From Longitalea luteola (lineage in GTDB: Bacteria; Bacteroidota; Bacteroidia; Chitinophagales; Chitinophagaceae), in NCBI RefSeq assembly GCF_017356035.1, contig NZ_JAFIQX010000012.1, forward strand, positions 62,001 through 126,000: a DNA stretch of 64,000 bases, in the 5' to 3' direction. This document shows, in pieces, positions 57,283 through 64,000 of the stretch. Made by a program: the position numbers and the translations under genes. How positions within the stretch are numbered: the first letter of the stretch is position 1; every line of letters begins with the position of its first letter. The notes beneath the pieces are model-generated. The model did not search any database, was not told the DNA's origin, and saw only the letters and a list, made by a program, of their open reading frames with translations.

Positions 57283-58020
57283 ATGGCTAGGGTATTTATT
57301 ACAGGTTCGGCAGATGGCCTTGGGCAGTTGGCAGCAAAGGCATTGATAGAACAAGGACACCAGGTGCTGCTGCATGCACGCAATGAAAAAAGAGCCGGGG
57401 AGGCGTTGGCCAGTGTACCCGGTGCTGAAGGGGTGGTGACGGCCGATCTTGGCAATATGGAGCAAACAAAACAGCTCGCTGCAAAAGTGAATGCGTTAGG
57501 CCGTTTTGATGCCGTCATCCATAACGCGGGCGTTTATAACACTTCAGCAAAACATATCCTCATGGTGAATACCCTGGCGCCATATATTCTCACCTGCCTC
57601 ATACAAAGGCCGCAGCGCCTCGTGTACCTCAGTTCGGGCATGCATATACAGGGACGCTTTGAACCGTTAGCTCTCAAAACCGGCAATCGCATTACCTACT
57701 CCGATTCAAAGCTGCATGTGGTAATGCTTTGTAAAGCGGTAGCCCGCAAGTGGCCGGATGTATACGCCAATGCACTGAACCCCGGCTGGGTACCTACAAA
57801 AATGGGTGGGCCGGGTGCTCCCGACAGTTTGGAAACCGGGTATAAAAGCCAGGTATTGCTGGCCGTAAGCAATGAGGCCAAGGTGAAAGTAAGTGGGCGT
57901 TATTTTAGCCGGTACAAAGAAGCAAGTGCTAATCCGCAGGCCGATGATGTACAACTGCAGGAGAAGCTTTTACAGGTTTGTACCGAATTGACGGGTGTTT
58001 CGTTTCCTGAAGAGGTTTAG
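57283..58020 (+). CDS. SDR-family oxidoreductase (atypical)
   Basis: 245 residues. The N-terminal nucleotide motif is FITGSADGLGQLAAKALIEQ (TGSADGLG, about 6-13). HNAGVYNTSAKHILMVNTLAPYILTCL replaces the classical NNAG. The catalytic area is VYLSSGMHIQGRF with the YSDSK motif (Tyr about 132, Lys about 136). NPGWVPTKMGGPGAPDSLETGYKSQVLL is a common C-terminal element. The substrate is unknown. It starts 28 nt after the alcohol dehydrogenase remnant and is followed by paoA, 137 nt on, on the same strand. Confidence 0.88.
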   Translation: MARVFITGSADGLGQLAAKALIEQGHQVLLHARNEKRAGEALASVPGAEGVVTADLGNMEQTKQLAAKVNALGRFDAVIHNAGVYNTSAKHILMVNTLAPYILTCLIQRPQRLVYLSSGMHIQGRFEPLALKTGNRITYSDSKLHVVMLCKAVARKWPDVYANALNPGWVPTKMGGPGAPDSLETGYKSQVLLAVSNEAKVKVSGRYFSRYKEASANPQADDVQLQEKLLQVCTELTGVSFPEEV

Positions 58021-58077
58021 CAGGCAACAATGCCCTGAATGTTTGAAATTCATAAGGATTGGTTTGTTTTTCATAAC

Positions 58078-58106
58078 TTCAATGTGAATAACCGCGATTA
58101 TCTTTA
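58078..58106 (+). promoter_or_regulatory. Candidate promoter of the paoABC operon
   Basis: TTC at 58078-58080, an 18-nt spacer and TATCTTTA at 58099-58106. Compared with the consensus this is TTG to TTC and a final G to A. The TTC-N18 arrangement resembles the one in elements A and B. Confidence 0.45.
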
Positions 58107-58157
58107 GCCAGCCTGATACTACGTAGCGACATTTTTAAAGCCGATAAAACGATCAGT

Positions 58158-58799
58158 ATGGCAACTAAAGGACCGCACAACGAAGATCCCAACGACAAAG
58201 CGCTCAATAAAGGGAGAAGAGAATTTTTAAAACATTCTTCACTGCTCACGGCGCTGGCAGTAGCGCCGCCTCATTTAGTCAAAGCAGCCGAATCGGCATT
58301 AGATGAAAAAGCAGCCGTTTATTTTGAACAGGTACCACTATCACTGGAGGTGAATGGCGTTCATCACAAATTGTCTGTTGAACCGCGTGTTACTTTACTG
58401 GACCTGCTTCGCGAACAATTGGCTTTACCGGGCACCAAGAAAGGATGTGATCATGGGCAGTGTGGGGCCTGCACCGTGCATGTAAACGGAAGACGTGTTC
58501 TTTCCTGCATGTCGTTGGCTGTTATGCAGGAAGGAAAAAAAGTGACTACTATTGAGGGACTGGCCAATGGCGACCAGCTGCATCCCATGCAGGAAGCCTT
58601 TATCAAACACGATGGCTTTCAATGTGGTTATTGCACGCCGGGGCAAATAATGTCGGGCATAGCCTGCATCCGCGAAGGACATGCTAATTCTGATGAGGAG
58701 GTCCGCGAGTATATGAGCGGTAACATCTGCCGGTGTGGTGCTTATCCCAATATTGTTAAGGCAATTGCCGATGTAAAAAAGGGAGGGCATAAGTTATGA
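58158..58799 (+). CDS. paoA: Aldehyde oxidoreductase iron-sulfur subunit (PaoA/YagT-like)
   Basis: 213 residues. The N-terminus carries a twin-arginine signal (GRREFLKHSSLLTALAVAPP, Arg20-Arg21), so the complex is exported folded. The plant-type [2Fe-2S] domain has GTKKGCDHGQCGACTVHVNG and the later VLSC. The second [2Fe-2S] domain has GFQCGYCTPGQIMSG and GNICRCGAYP. It passes electrons from the molybdenum subunit to FAD or an acceptor. Its stop overlaps the paoB ATG by 4 nt (ATGA), a sign of coupled translation. Confidence 0.92.
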   Translation: MATKGPHNEDPNDKALNKGRREFLKHSSLLTALAVAPPHLVKAAESALDEKAAVYFEQVPLSLEVNGVHHKLSVEPRVTLLDLLREQLALPGTKKGCDHGQCGACTVHVNGRRVLSCMSLAVMQEGKKVTTIEGLANGDQLHPMQEAFIKHDGFQCGYCTPGQIMSGIACIREGHANSDEEVREYMSGNICRCGAYPNIVKAIADVKKGGHKL

Positions 58800-59779
58800 T
58801 CAATTTCGAATACCTGCGTGTTTCAACCCCCAAGGCCGCCATTGAGGCATTGAGCAGGGATAACACGTCACAGTGGATCGCCGGTGGCACGAACCTGATC
58901 GATCTGATGAAGAAAGGCGTTATGGCGCCCCAGAAGCTTATTGATATCAGTAACCTGCCTTTAAAGGAAATTAAAAAGGAGGGCAATAAGGTTCACATCG
59001 GGGCAATGGCCCTGAACAGCGATGTGGCGGAGAACGAGCTTATACAAAGAGAACAACCGCTGTTATCCCTGGCGCTGGCCGCCGGCGCCTCGCAACAGTT
59101 GCGCAATATGGCTACTGTTGGCGGTAATATGATGCAACGCACCCGCTGTCCATATTTTTACAATACCGATCTGCCCTGCAACAAACGACAGCCTGGTAGT
59201 GGCTGTGGTGCTTTAAAAGGTTTTAACCGGATGCATGCCATCTTTGGCGCATCTGATAAATGTATTGCCGTTCATCCGAGCGACATGTGTATTGCGCTGG
59301 CAGCTTTAGACGCGATGGTATTGGTGAATGGGCCAAAAGGAGACCGACGCATTCCCTTTACCGATTTTCATCGCCTGCCAGGTGACACCCCGCAAAAAGA
59401 CAATACCCTCGAAAGAGGCGAATTGATCATTGGAATAGAAATACCGGACAATCCTTATAGAAAGAATGTGCATTATTTAAAAGTGCGTGACCGTAGCTCT
59501 TATGCATTTGCGCTCGTATCAGTGGCCGCGGCAATGGATCTGGAGGGCGGCACCATCAAGGATGCCCGACTGGCCATGGGTGGCGTAGCCCACAAACCCT
59601 GGCGACTAAGCGAAGTAGAAACCTGGTTAAAAGGTAAGTCGGTTTCAGACGCTGTGTTCCGTGAAGCAGCGCAGCTGGCCATGCGCGGTGCAAAAGCATA
59701 TGGGCAAAACAACTTTAAATTAAAGCTGGCACCCAACGCCATCGTTGAAGCATTAAAAGCAGCCACCCAAAAAACATAA
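58796..59779 (+). CDS. paoB: Aldehyde oxidoreductase FAD-binding subunit (PaoB/YagS-like)
   Basis: 327 residues, an FAD-binding domain of the molybdopterin dehydrogenase family. It starts MINFEYLRVSTPKAAIEALS. The FAD motifs are WIAGGTNLIDLMKKG and QLRNMATVGGNMMQRTRCPY. A Cys-rich insertion CPYFYNTDLPCNKRQPGSGCG followed by DKCIAVHPSDM supplies four cysteines, the [4Fe-4S] cluster typical of PaoB. The C-terminal domain is the CO dehydrogenase flavoprotein type (VRDRSSYAFALVSVAAAMDL). It is the middle gene of paoABC. Confidence 0.92.
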   Translation: MINFEYLRVSTPKAAIEALSRDNTSQWIAGGTNLIDLMKKGVMAPQKLIDISNLPLKEIKKEGNKVHIGAMALNSDVAENELIQREQPLLSLALAAGASQQLRNMATVGGNMMQRTRCPYFYNTDLPCNKRQPGSGCGALKGFNRMHAIFGASDKCIAVHPSDMCIALAALDAMVLVNGPKGDRRIPFTDFHRLPGDTPQKDNTLERGELIIGIEIPDNPYRKNVHYLKVRDRSSYAFALVSVAAAMDLEGGTIKDARLAMGGVAHKPWRLSEVETWLKGKSVSDAVFREAAQLAMRGAKAYGQNNFKLKLAPNAIVEALKAATQKT

Positions 59780-59788
59780 AAGAAAGCT

Positions 59789-62017
59789 ATGGGTAAGAAC
59801 TTCTTTTTCGACAGGAATGAGCCTGTTCCCATTGACCGGGTAGACGGCAGGGCAAAAGTAACCGGTACGGCCACCTATGCAGCCGAATACAAAACACAGC
59901 AGATCGCCTACGGCTTTTTAGTGGGCAGCACCATAGCAAAAGGCCGTATTAAAAGCCTGGACACAAAAATGGCGGAACGGGCGCCGGGAGTGCTTTCCGT
60001 TATTACTTATTTAAATGCACCGAAGCTGCCAGGTTATCAAACCGGGAAAGACCCTTCCAAACCACCTACAGCCGGACAGCCGCTGCGCATTTTTTATGAC
60101 AATGAGATCTTCTATTACGATCAGCCGGTTGCGTTGGTCATAGCCGATACGTTTGAACGGGCTGTACATGCAGCTACATTGGTGAAAGCGCAATACGAAA
60201 AAGCGGTCCATCAAACGGAGCTCGATGCCAACCTCTCCAGGGCAAAAGTGCCTACCGGGCCCCGGTTTGAAGACTATAAGCGGGGTGAAGCGGATGCTTA
60301 TAAAAATGCGCCGGTAAAAATAGAACAGGAGTATCACCATCCCATAGAAGTGCATAACCCTATGGAACTGGCCAGCATTATTGCCCGCTGGGAAGGCAAA
60401 GAACAGGTGACCGTATATACTAAAACGCAAGGTGTTGAAGCAACGCAGCGCTCAATCGCCGCTGCGTTTAAAATGCCTTTGGAAAATATTACTGTTAATG
60501 CTGAACATATAGGTGGTGCATTCGGTATGGGGCTCCGTACCTGGCCGTATGAAATTGCCTGTGTCATGGGTGCCCAAAAGATCGGCCGGCCTCTAAAGTT
60601 GGTTCTACACCGCGAGCAAATGTTTACCAATGTAGGCCATCGTCCTGAGACGATCCAAAAGATAGGCATGGGCGCTACCACTGATGGCAAACTGGTGGGG
60701 CTTACCCATGAAGCGATAGCAGATACATCTTCCTACGAAGAATTTACCGAAGCTACCGTAAACATTTCACGGTTCCTGTATGCGTGTCCGAATGTAACTA
60801 CCCGCTACCGGTTGGTGCCTTTGAATATTTGTACACCCATCTGGATGCGCGGGCCCGGTGAAGCTACCGGTGCATTCGCGTTGGAATCTGCCATGGATGA
60901 GTTGGCGTTTGCCCTGAACCTGGATCCGCTCGAATTTCGGATACGCAACCATTCAGACACAGATCCCGAGCGCAACCTGCCCTGGTCAAGCAAGCATGTA
61001 AAAGAATGTTACGAAATGGGCGCCGAAAAAATAGGCTGGAAAGAGCGGAAACTACAGCCCCGGGCTTTAAAAGATGGAGACTGGTTAATAGGTTATGGCA
61101 TGGGCACTGGCTCCTTTGGCGCTTTTCGCGGTGCAGCTACTGTAAAAATAAAGCTGGAGCCGGATGGTAAACTGTTGTTACAATGTTCGGTAAATGATAT
61201 GGGGCCTGGCACCGCCACCATGATGACTTCCATCGCCTCCAACGAAATGGGATGGCCGGTAAACCAGATCAAAGTAGAAATGGGCAGCACTAATTTTCCT
61301 CCGGGGCCTACACAGGGCGGATCAACCGTTACTTCTACGGTAGGCGCTGCCGTTCAGGAAACCTGTACTGCATTAAAAGAGAAAATAGCGGAGCTGGCAG
61401 GTAAAGCGGGTTCCGCCTTTCAGGCGGTAAAAGCAGAAGACCTGAAATTTTCAGCAACCGGCATTTCCTTACAAAAAGACGCTTCCGTTAAAATAGCATA
61501 CAACGAGCTGCTTACAAAAAACGGGTTGGCTGCACTTGAATTAACGAGGGAATCCAAAGCAAAGCAACAACAATCTTACTCTATGTATTCCTTCTCTGTG
61601 CATTTTGTAAAATTACGCGTGCATCCGCCTACGGGTCGCATCCGGATAGATCATGTTGTATCGTGTGCCGATGCCGGTACGATCGTAAGTCCGAAAACAG
61701 CCGCCAGCCAAATGATAGGTGGTGTGGTAGGAGGTATCGGTATGGCGTTAATGGAAGACATGGTGATCGACCACCGCTTTGGCAGACCGGTCAATAATAA
61801 CCTGGCCGACTACCATGTGCCCGTGAATGCAGACATTCCACCAGTAGACGTTTTGTTTGTCAATAAAAAAGATCCGCACACCAATCCTATGGGTTCAAAA
61901 GGGCTGGGCGAAATAGCATTGGTAGGTGTTGCGCCGGCTGTTGCCAATGCAGTATTCAATGCCACCGGAAAACGGATCAGGTCATTACCGATCACACCAG
62001 ATAAACTGATGGAATAG
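59789..62017 (+). CDS. paoC: Aldehyde oxidoreductase molybdenum-binding subunit (PaoC/YagR-like)
   Basis: 742 residues. The a/b hammerhead domain is at about 12-125 (RVDGRAKVTGTATYAAEY), followed by the molybdenum-cofactor domain. Cofactor-binding segments are GGAFGMGLRTWPYEIACVM, the WMRGPGEATGAFALESAMDE loop, FGAFRGAATVKIKLEPDG and GPTQGGSTVTSTVGAAVQE. The catalytic Glu is in GSKGLGEIALVGVAP near residue 710. It lacks its own signal and is probably carried out by PaoA's Tat peptide. Paralogous enzymes oxidise aromatic and other aldehydes to acids in the periplasm. Cofactor maturation genes (XdhC/PaoD type) are not seen downstream; the next gene is a convergent AraC regulator 7 nt away. Confidence 0.92.
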   Translation: MGKNFFFDRNEPVPIDRVDGRAKVTGTATYAAEYKTQQIAYGFLVGSTIAKGRIKSLDTKMAERAPGVLSVITYLNAPKLPGYQTGKDPSKPPTAGQPLRIFYDNEIFYYDQPVALVIADTFERAVHAATLVKAQYEKAVHQTELDANLSRAKVPTGPRFEDYKRGEADAYKNAPVKIEQEYHHPIEVHNPMELASIIARWEGKEQVTVYTKTQGVEATQRSIAAAFKMPLENITVNAEHIGGAFGMGLRTWPYEIACVMGAQKIGRPLKLVLHREQMFTNVGHRPETIQKIGMGATTDGKLVGLTHEAIADTSSYEEFTEATVNISRFLYACPNVTTRYRLVPLNICTPIWMRGPGEATGAFALESAMDELAFALNLDPLEFRIRNHSDTDPERNLPWSSKHVKECYEMGAEKIGWKERKLQPRALKDGDWLIGYGMGTGSFGAFRGAATVKIKLEPDGKLLLQCSVNDMGPGTATMMTSIASNEMGWPVNQIKVEMGSTNFPPGPTQGGSTVTSTVGAAVQETCTALKEKIAELAGKAGSAFQAVKAEDLKFSATGISLQKDASVKIAYNELLTKNGLAALELTRESKAKQQQSYSMYSFSVHFVKLRVHPPTGRIRIDHVVSCADAGTIVSPKTAASQMIGGVVGGIGMALMEDMVIDHRFGRPVNNNLADYHVPVNADIPPVDVLFVNKKDPHTNPMGSKGLGEIALVGVAPAVANAVFNATGKRIRSLPITPDKLME

Positions 62018-62024
62018 TCGCGGG

Positions 62025-62945
62025 TTACACGAGCTGTTTGCGGTAATCAGCCGGGCTTTGGCTGGTGTGTTTCTTGAAATAATTGCTGAAATGCGAGGCT
62101 TCGAGGAAACCCAGTCTGCCGGCAATTTCTTTAATGTTCAGCGTTTTGTCCTGCAGCAGCGCCTTGGCTTCAGCTATGGTCTTATCGGCGATCCACGCGG
62201 TAATCGATTTGCCGGTTTTACTGGTAATAACGCTTGAGAGGTAATTCACGTGCAGGAATTGTTTATCGGCGTAATCCTGAACGCGTAGCTGGGTGTCGGT
62301 CTTACCGCTGGCCAGATCGCGGAAATGTTGTTCCAGGTTTTGCTTGAAAGTTTTTACGATCTGGGAGCTGCGGTTGCCTTCATAAATAGGATTATAGTCC
62401 TGGAAGAAGTACTCTTTGATCTTCAACAACAGCGTTACTACACAACTGCCGATGACCTTGTTCTTGTAAGGCGAATGGCTATGGTGTTCGCGGTAAATGA
62501 ATGTATACAGTTCTTCAATGATAACAAATTGTTCTGGTGTCAATACCCGGGGCTCAACGGTTTCTGTAAGCAGGAAAGAGAATTCGCGGTAGATATCCGG
62601 ATGTACCTGTTCTTTTAAATAGGATTCATTAAATACAAGCAGGCAGGTGTCTGTGACCTTATGCCATTCGAACCGCCGGAAATTACCCGGGTTGGTAAAA
62701 TAAACAGTTCCGGGCACCATTGGAAAATTAAGATCGTCGATGGTGTAGTTTCCGAAGGCATCCTTGATGAAAAGGAAACTGAAAAAATTGGGGCGGAAAG
62801 GAATGGAGGAAACAGGATATTCCTTGAAGAGATCTTGCAGGTAAAGGATCGAAAAGCCGGAGCTTTGATCGATAACGCTGTGTGATAACCCCATAAGGTC
62901 GTACAGTTCGTTCAGTGTCTTAACTACAAGATTTTTGGTTGACAT
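62025..62945 (-). CDS. AraC-family transcriptional regulator
   Basis: 306 residues from the ATG at 62945 (MSTKNLVVKTLNELYDLMGL); the frame is open 20 codons further upstream, but that part overlaps the promoter and a palindrome. The N-terminal domain (about 1-180) is a cupin-like sensor (FPMVPGTVYFTNPGNFRRFEW). The C-terminal double helix-turn-helix (about 205-306) includes VNYLSSVITSKTGKSITAWIAD and NIKEIAGRLGFLEASHFSNYFKKHTSQSPADYRKQ. The stop is 7 nt from the paoC stop, in the opposite direction. With two SDRs sharing an operator-like element nearby, it probably regulates this oxidoreductase cluster; that is inference. Confidence 0.92.
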   Translation of the reverse strand: MSTKNLVVKTLNELYDLMGLSHSVIDQSSGFSILYLQDLFKEYPVSSIPFRPNFFSFLFIKDAFGNYTIDDLNFPMVPGTVYFTNPGNFRRFEWHKVTDTCLLVFNESYLKEQVHPDIYREFSFLLTETVEPRVLTPEQFVIIEELYTFIYREHHSHSPYKNKVIGSCVVTLLLKIKEYFFQDYNPIYEGNRSSQIVKTFKQNLEQHFRDLASGKTDTQLRVQDYADKQFLHVNYLSSVITSKTGKSITAWIADKTIAEAKALLQDKTLNIKEIAGRLGFLEASHFSNYFKKHTSQSPADYRKQLV

Positions 62946-62978
62946 GGCCCGAATGTAGGGAATTAGTTGATAAGTTAA

Positions 62979-63044
62979 CAAATATGCCTGTAAGGTACGC
63001 CACATGAGCCGGCGCAGCTATTATGATCAGGCGCACCTTACAGG
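62979..63044 (-). promoter_or_regulatory. Inverted repeat and promoter upstream of araC
   Basis: CCTGTAAGGTACGCC (62987-63001) and GGCGCACCTTACAGG (63030-63044) are complementary at 14 of 15 positions with a 28-nt loop. Directly downstream on the minus strand is a -7-like box CATATTTG (62979-62986). The repeat lies between the SDR stop and the araC start and may be an operator or an SDR terminator (there is no T-run). Confidence 0.55.
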
Positions 63045-63056
63045 TTGGGCCGGGTG

Positions 63057-63809
63057 TTACTGCGTAGCACCGCCATTCACCAGTAAATGTTGTCCGTTTA
63101 CGAATGAGCTCAGGTCGCTGGCGAAGAACTCGGCAATATTGGCTACGTCTTCTACTTCAGCCAGTCGTTTCATGGGAGAACTTTCGATCAATGATTTTCT
63201 CAGTTCAGGATAGCTGTTAGGATCGGCAAAGATGCCGGAGTGATCTACCGCAAAAGGAATGATGGAGTTCACGGTAACGCCACGATGGCCGATCTCTTTT
63301 GACAGTACATCAACCAGGTATCGGGGAACGGTCTTGCTTCCGCCATATATGGCCATGCCGGGAATGGGGAAAGCAGTGGTACTGGAAGCAATGTAAATAA
63401 TGCGGCCATTGTTCTCCACGGTAAGAGCGGCTTGTTGCATGGTGAAATAAGCGCCTTTGGCGTTGATCGAAAACAGCCGGTCGAACTGTTCTTCGGTAAA
63501 TTCGGTAACCGGTGTTTCAACCATTTCAATACCGGCGTTGGCCACTACGATATCTATCTTCCCGAATGTTTTAATGGCTTCTGCAAACAGACGTTTAATA
63601 TCAGCCACTTTACTCACATCTGCCTGTACGGCGATCACCCGGGCGCCCATGGCGGTGATATTGGTTACTACTTCATCGGCCGAAGCTTTGTCGCGTGAAT
63701 AATTGATAACGATGTCGGCACCAAGCGCGGCATAACGTTCTGCGATGGCTTTGCCTAATCCTCTTGCTGACCCGGTAATTAAGGCCACTTTGTTTTTTAA
63801 GGAGTTCAT
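63057..63809 (-). CDS. SDR-family oxidoreductase (paralogue of the 56054-56794 SDR)
   Basis: 250 residues. The NADPH motif is TGSARGLG (about 13-20). Then come DIVINYSRDKASADEV, DVSKVADIKRLF, the variant VANAGIEMVETPVTE, YIASSTTAFPIPGMAIYGGSK (Ser, Tyr, Lys triad) and the C-terminal VNGQHLLVNGGATQ. It is roughly 40 % identical by eye to the SDR at 56054-56794, yet both have nearly the same upstream element. The AraC gene follows after 111 nt on the same strand, so SDR and regulator may be expressed together. Confidence 0.93.
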   Translation of the reverse strand: MNSLKNKVALITGSARGLGKAIAERYAALGADIVINYSRDKASADEVVTNITAMGARVIAVQADVSKVADIKRLFAEAIKTFGKIDIVVANAGIEMVETPVTEFTEEQFDRLFSINAKGAYFTMQQAALTVENNGRIIYIASSTTAFPIPGMAIYGGSKTVPRYLVDVLSKEIGHRGVTVNSIIPFAVDHSGIFADPNSYPELRKSLIESSPMKRLAEVEDVANIAEFFASDLSSFVNGQHLLVNGGATQ

Positions 63810-63858
63810 AAGTTGTCGTTTTAATTGTTTGAGTTATTTGTTGAGTTTGTTTGTCGCT

Positions 63859-63939
63859 ATTGACAACACAAAAATGGCTTATGAACGGCCCCCTGAACGT
63901 ACAAGGATTACAGCAAGCCTTACAAATTTCTAAGGTTGG
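63859..63939 (-). promoter_or_regulatory. Conserved promoter/operator element, copy B
   Basis: Counterpart of 56828-56908. On the minus strand it has TGCTGTAATCCTTGTACGTT, CAGGG, GCCGTTCAT and the -7 box CATTTTTG (63869-63876). The central 11-nt segment downstream of the -7 (TGTTGTCAAT) is also identical. Differences lie mainly in a 7-nt stretch (63914-63920). From 63940 to 64000 no gene is visible. Confidence 0.75.
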
Positions 63940-64000
63940 TGAACCCGTGCGGAAAAGCACGTTATTGGCGGTTGTTTTAATGATATAAACAGAAAGCCCC

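Overview
The window reads as a chromosomal segment of a Bacteroidota bacterium, most likely family Chitinophagaceae (Chitinophaga/Niastella type); the family level is inference. The signs are a SusC/SusD pair, a decayed type IX secretion (T9SS) sorting domain, Bacteroidota-type promoters (TTG, 18-19 nt, TAnnTTTG) before rplK, rpoB and other genes, almost no Shine-Dalgarno sequences, and RpoB/RpoC of Bacteroidota type. No tRNA, rRNA, CRISPR array, insertion sequence or prophage was found.

Layout. 1-270 holds the start of a lysine/alanine-rich histone H1-like gene (minus strand, cut by the window edge). 1.3-3.9 kb is rplK-rplA-rplJ-rplL, closed by a strong terminator. 4.0-10.4 kb is a LacI regulator with a SusC/SusD outer-membrane uptake pair, placed between rplL and rpoB. 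10.5-19.0 kb is rpoB-rpoC with its own promoter and terminator. 19.1-24.7 kb carries an OmpH/Skp-like protein, an APC permease, a heptose-7-phosphate kinase, a fructosamine kinase-like protein and ribonuclease Z. 25.1-27.1 kb is dapA and accA (minus). 27.6-28.4 kb is a small heat-shock locus: two short ORFs and hsp20 with an unusually strong Shine-Dalgarno. After a T9SS-domain pseudogene, 29.2-37.4 kb carries an SDR, the trehalose/glycogen genes treZ-treY-treX and a CinA-like protein. 37.4-45.6 kb holds a small hypothetical, a secreted GH2 enzyme, a LigD-type ligase/polymerase, a KTSC protein, a Na+/H+ antiporter and a 56-residue membrane protein. 45.9-55.4 kb holds TerC, two unknown proteins, a KefB-like antiporter, an Lrp regulator divergent from a cysteine synthase, a DsbD pair and a GH28 glycosidase. 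55.6-63.8 kb is an oxidoreductase cluster: an NTF2-like protein, three SDRs, an alcohol dehydrogenase remnant, a PaoABC-type molybdenum aldehyde oxidoreductase and an AraC regulator.

Three things stand out. (1) The normally contiguous rplKAJL-rpoBC cluster is split by about 6.9 kb of carbohydrate-uptake genes, and each half has its own promoter and terminator. (2) At least eleven intergenic repeat arrays have a 7-nt (occasionally 8-nt) period. Each uses a different unit, and most begin at a stop codon. (3) An approximately 80-bp promoter element is almost identical upstream of two SDR genes whose proteins have diverged widely, suggesting a shared operator near an AraC regulator.
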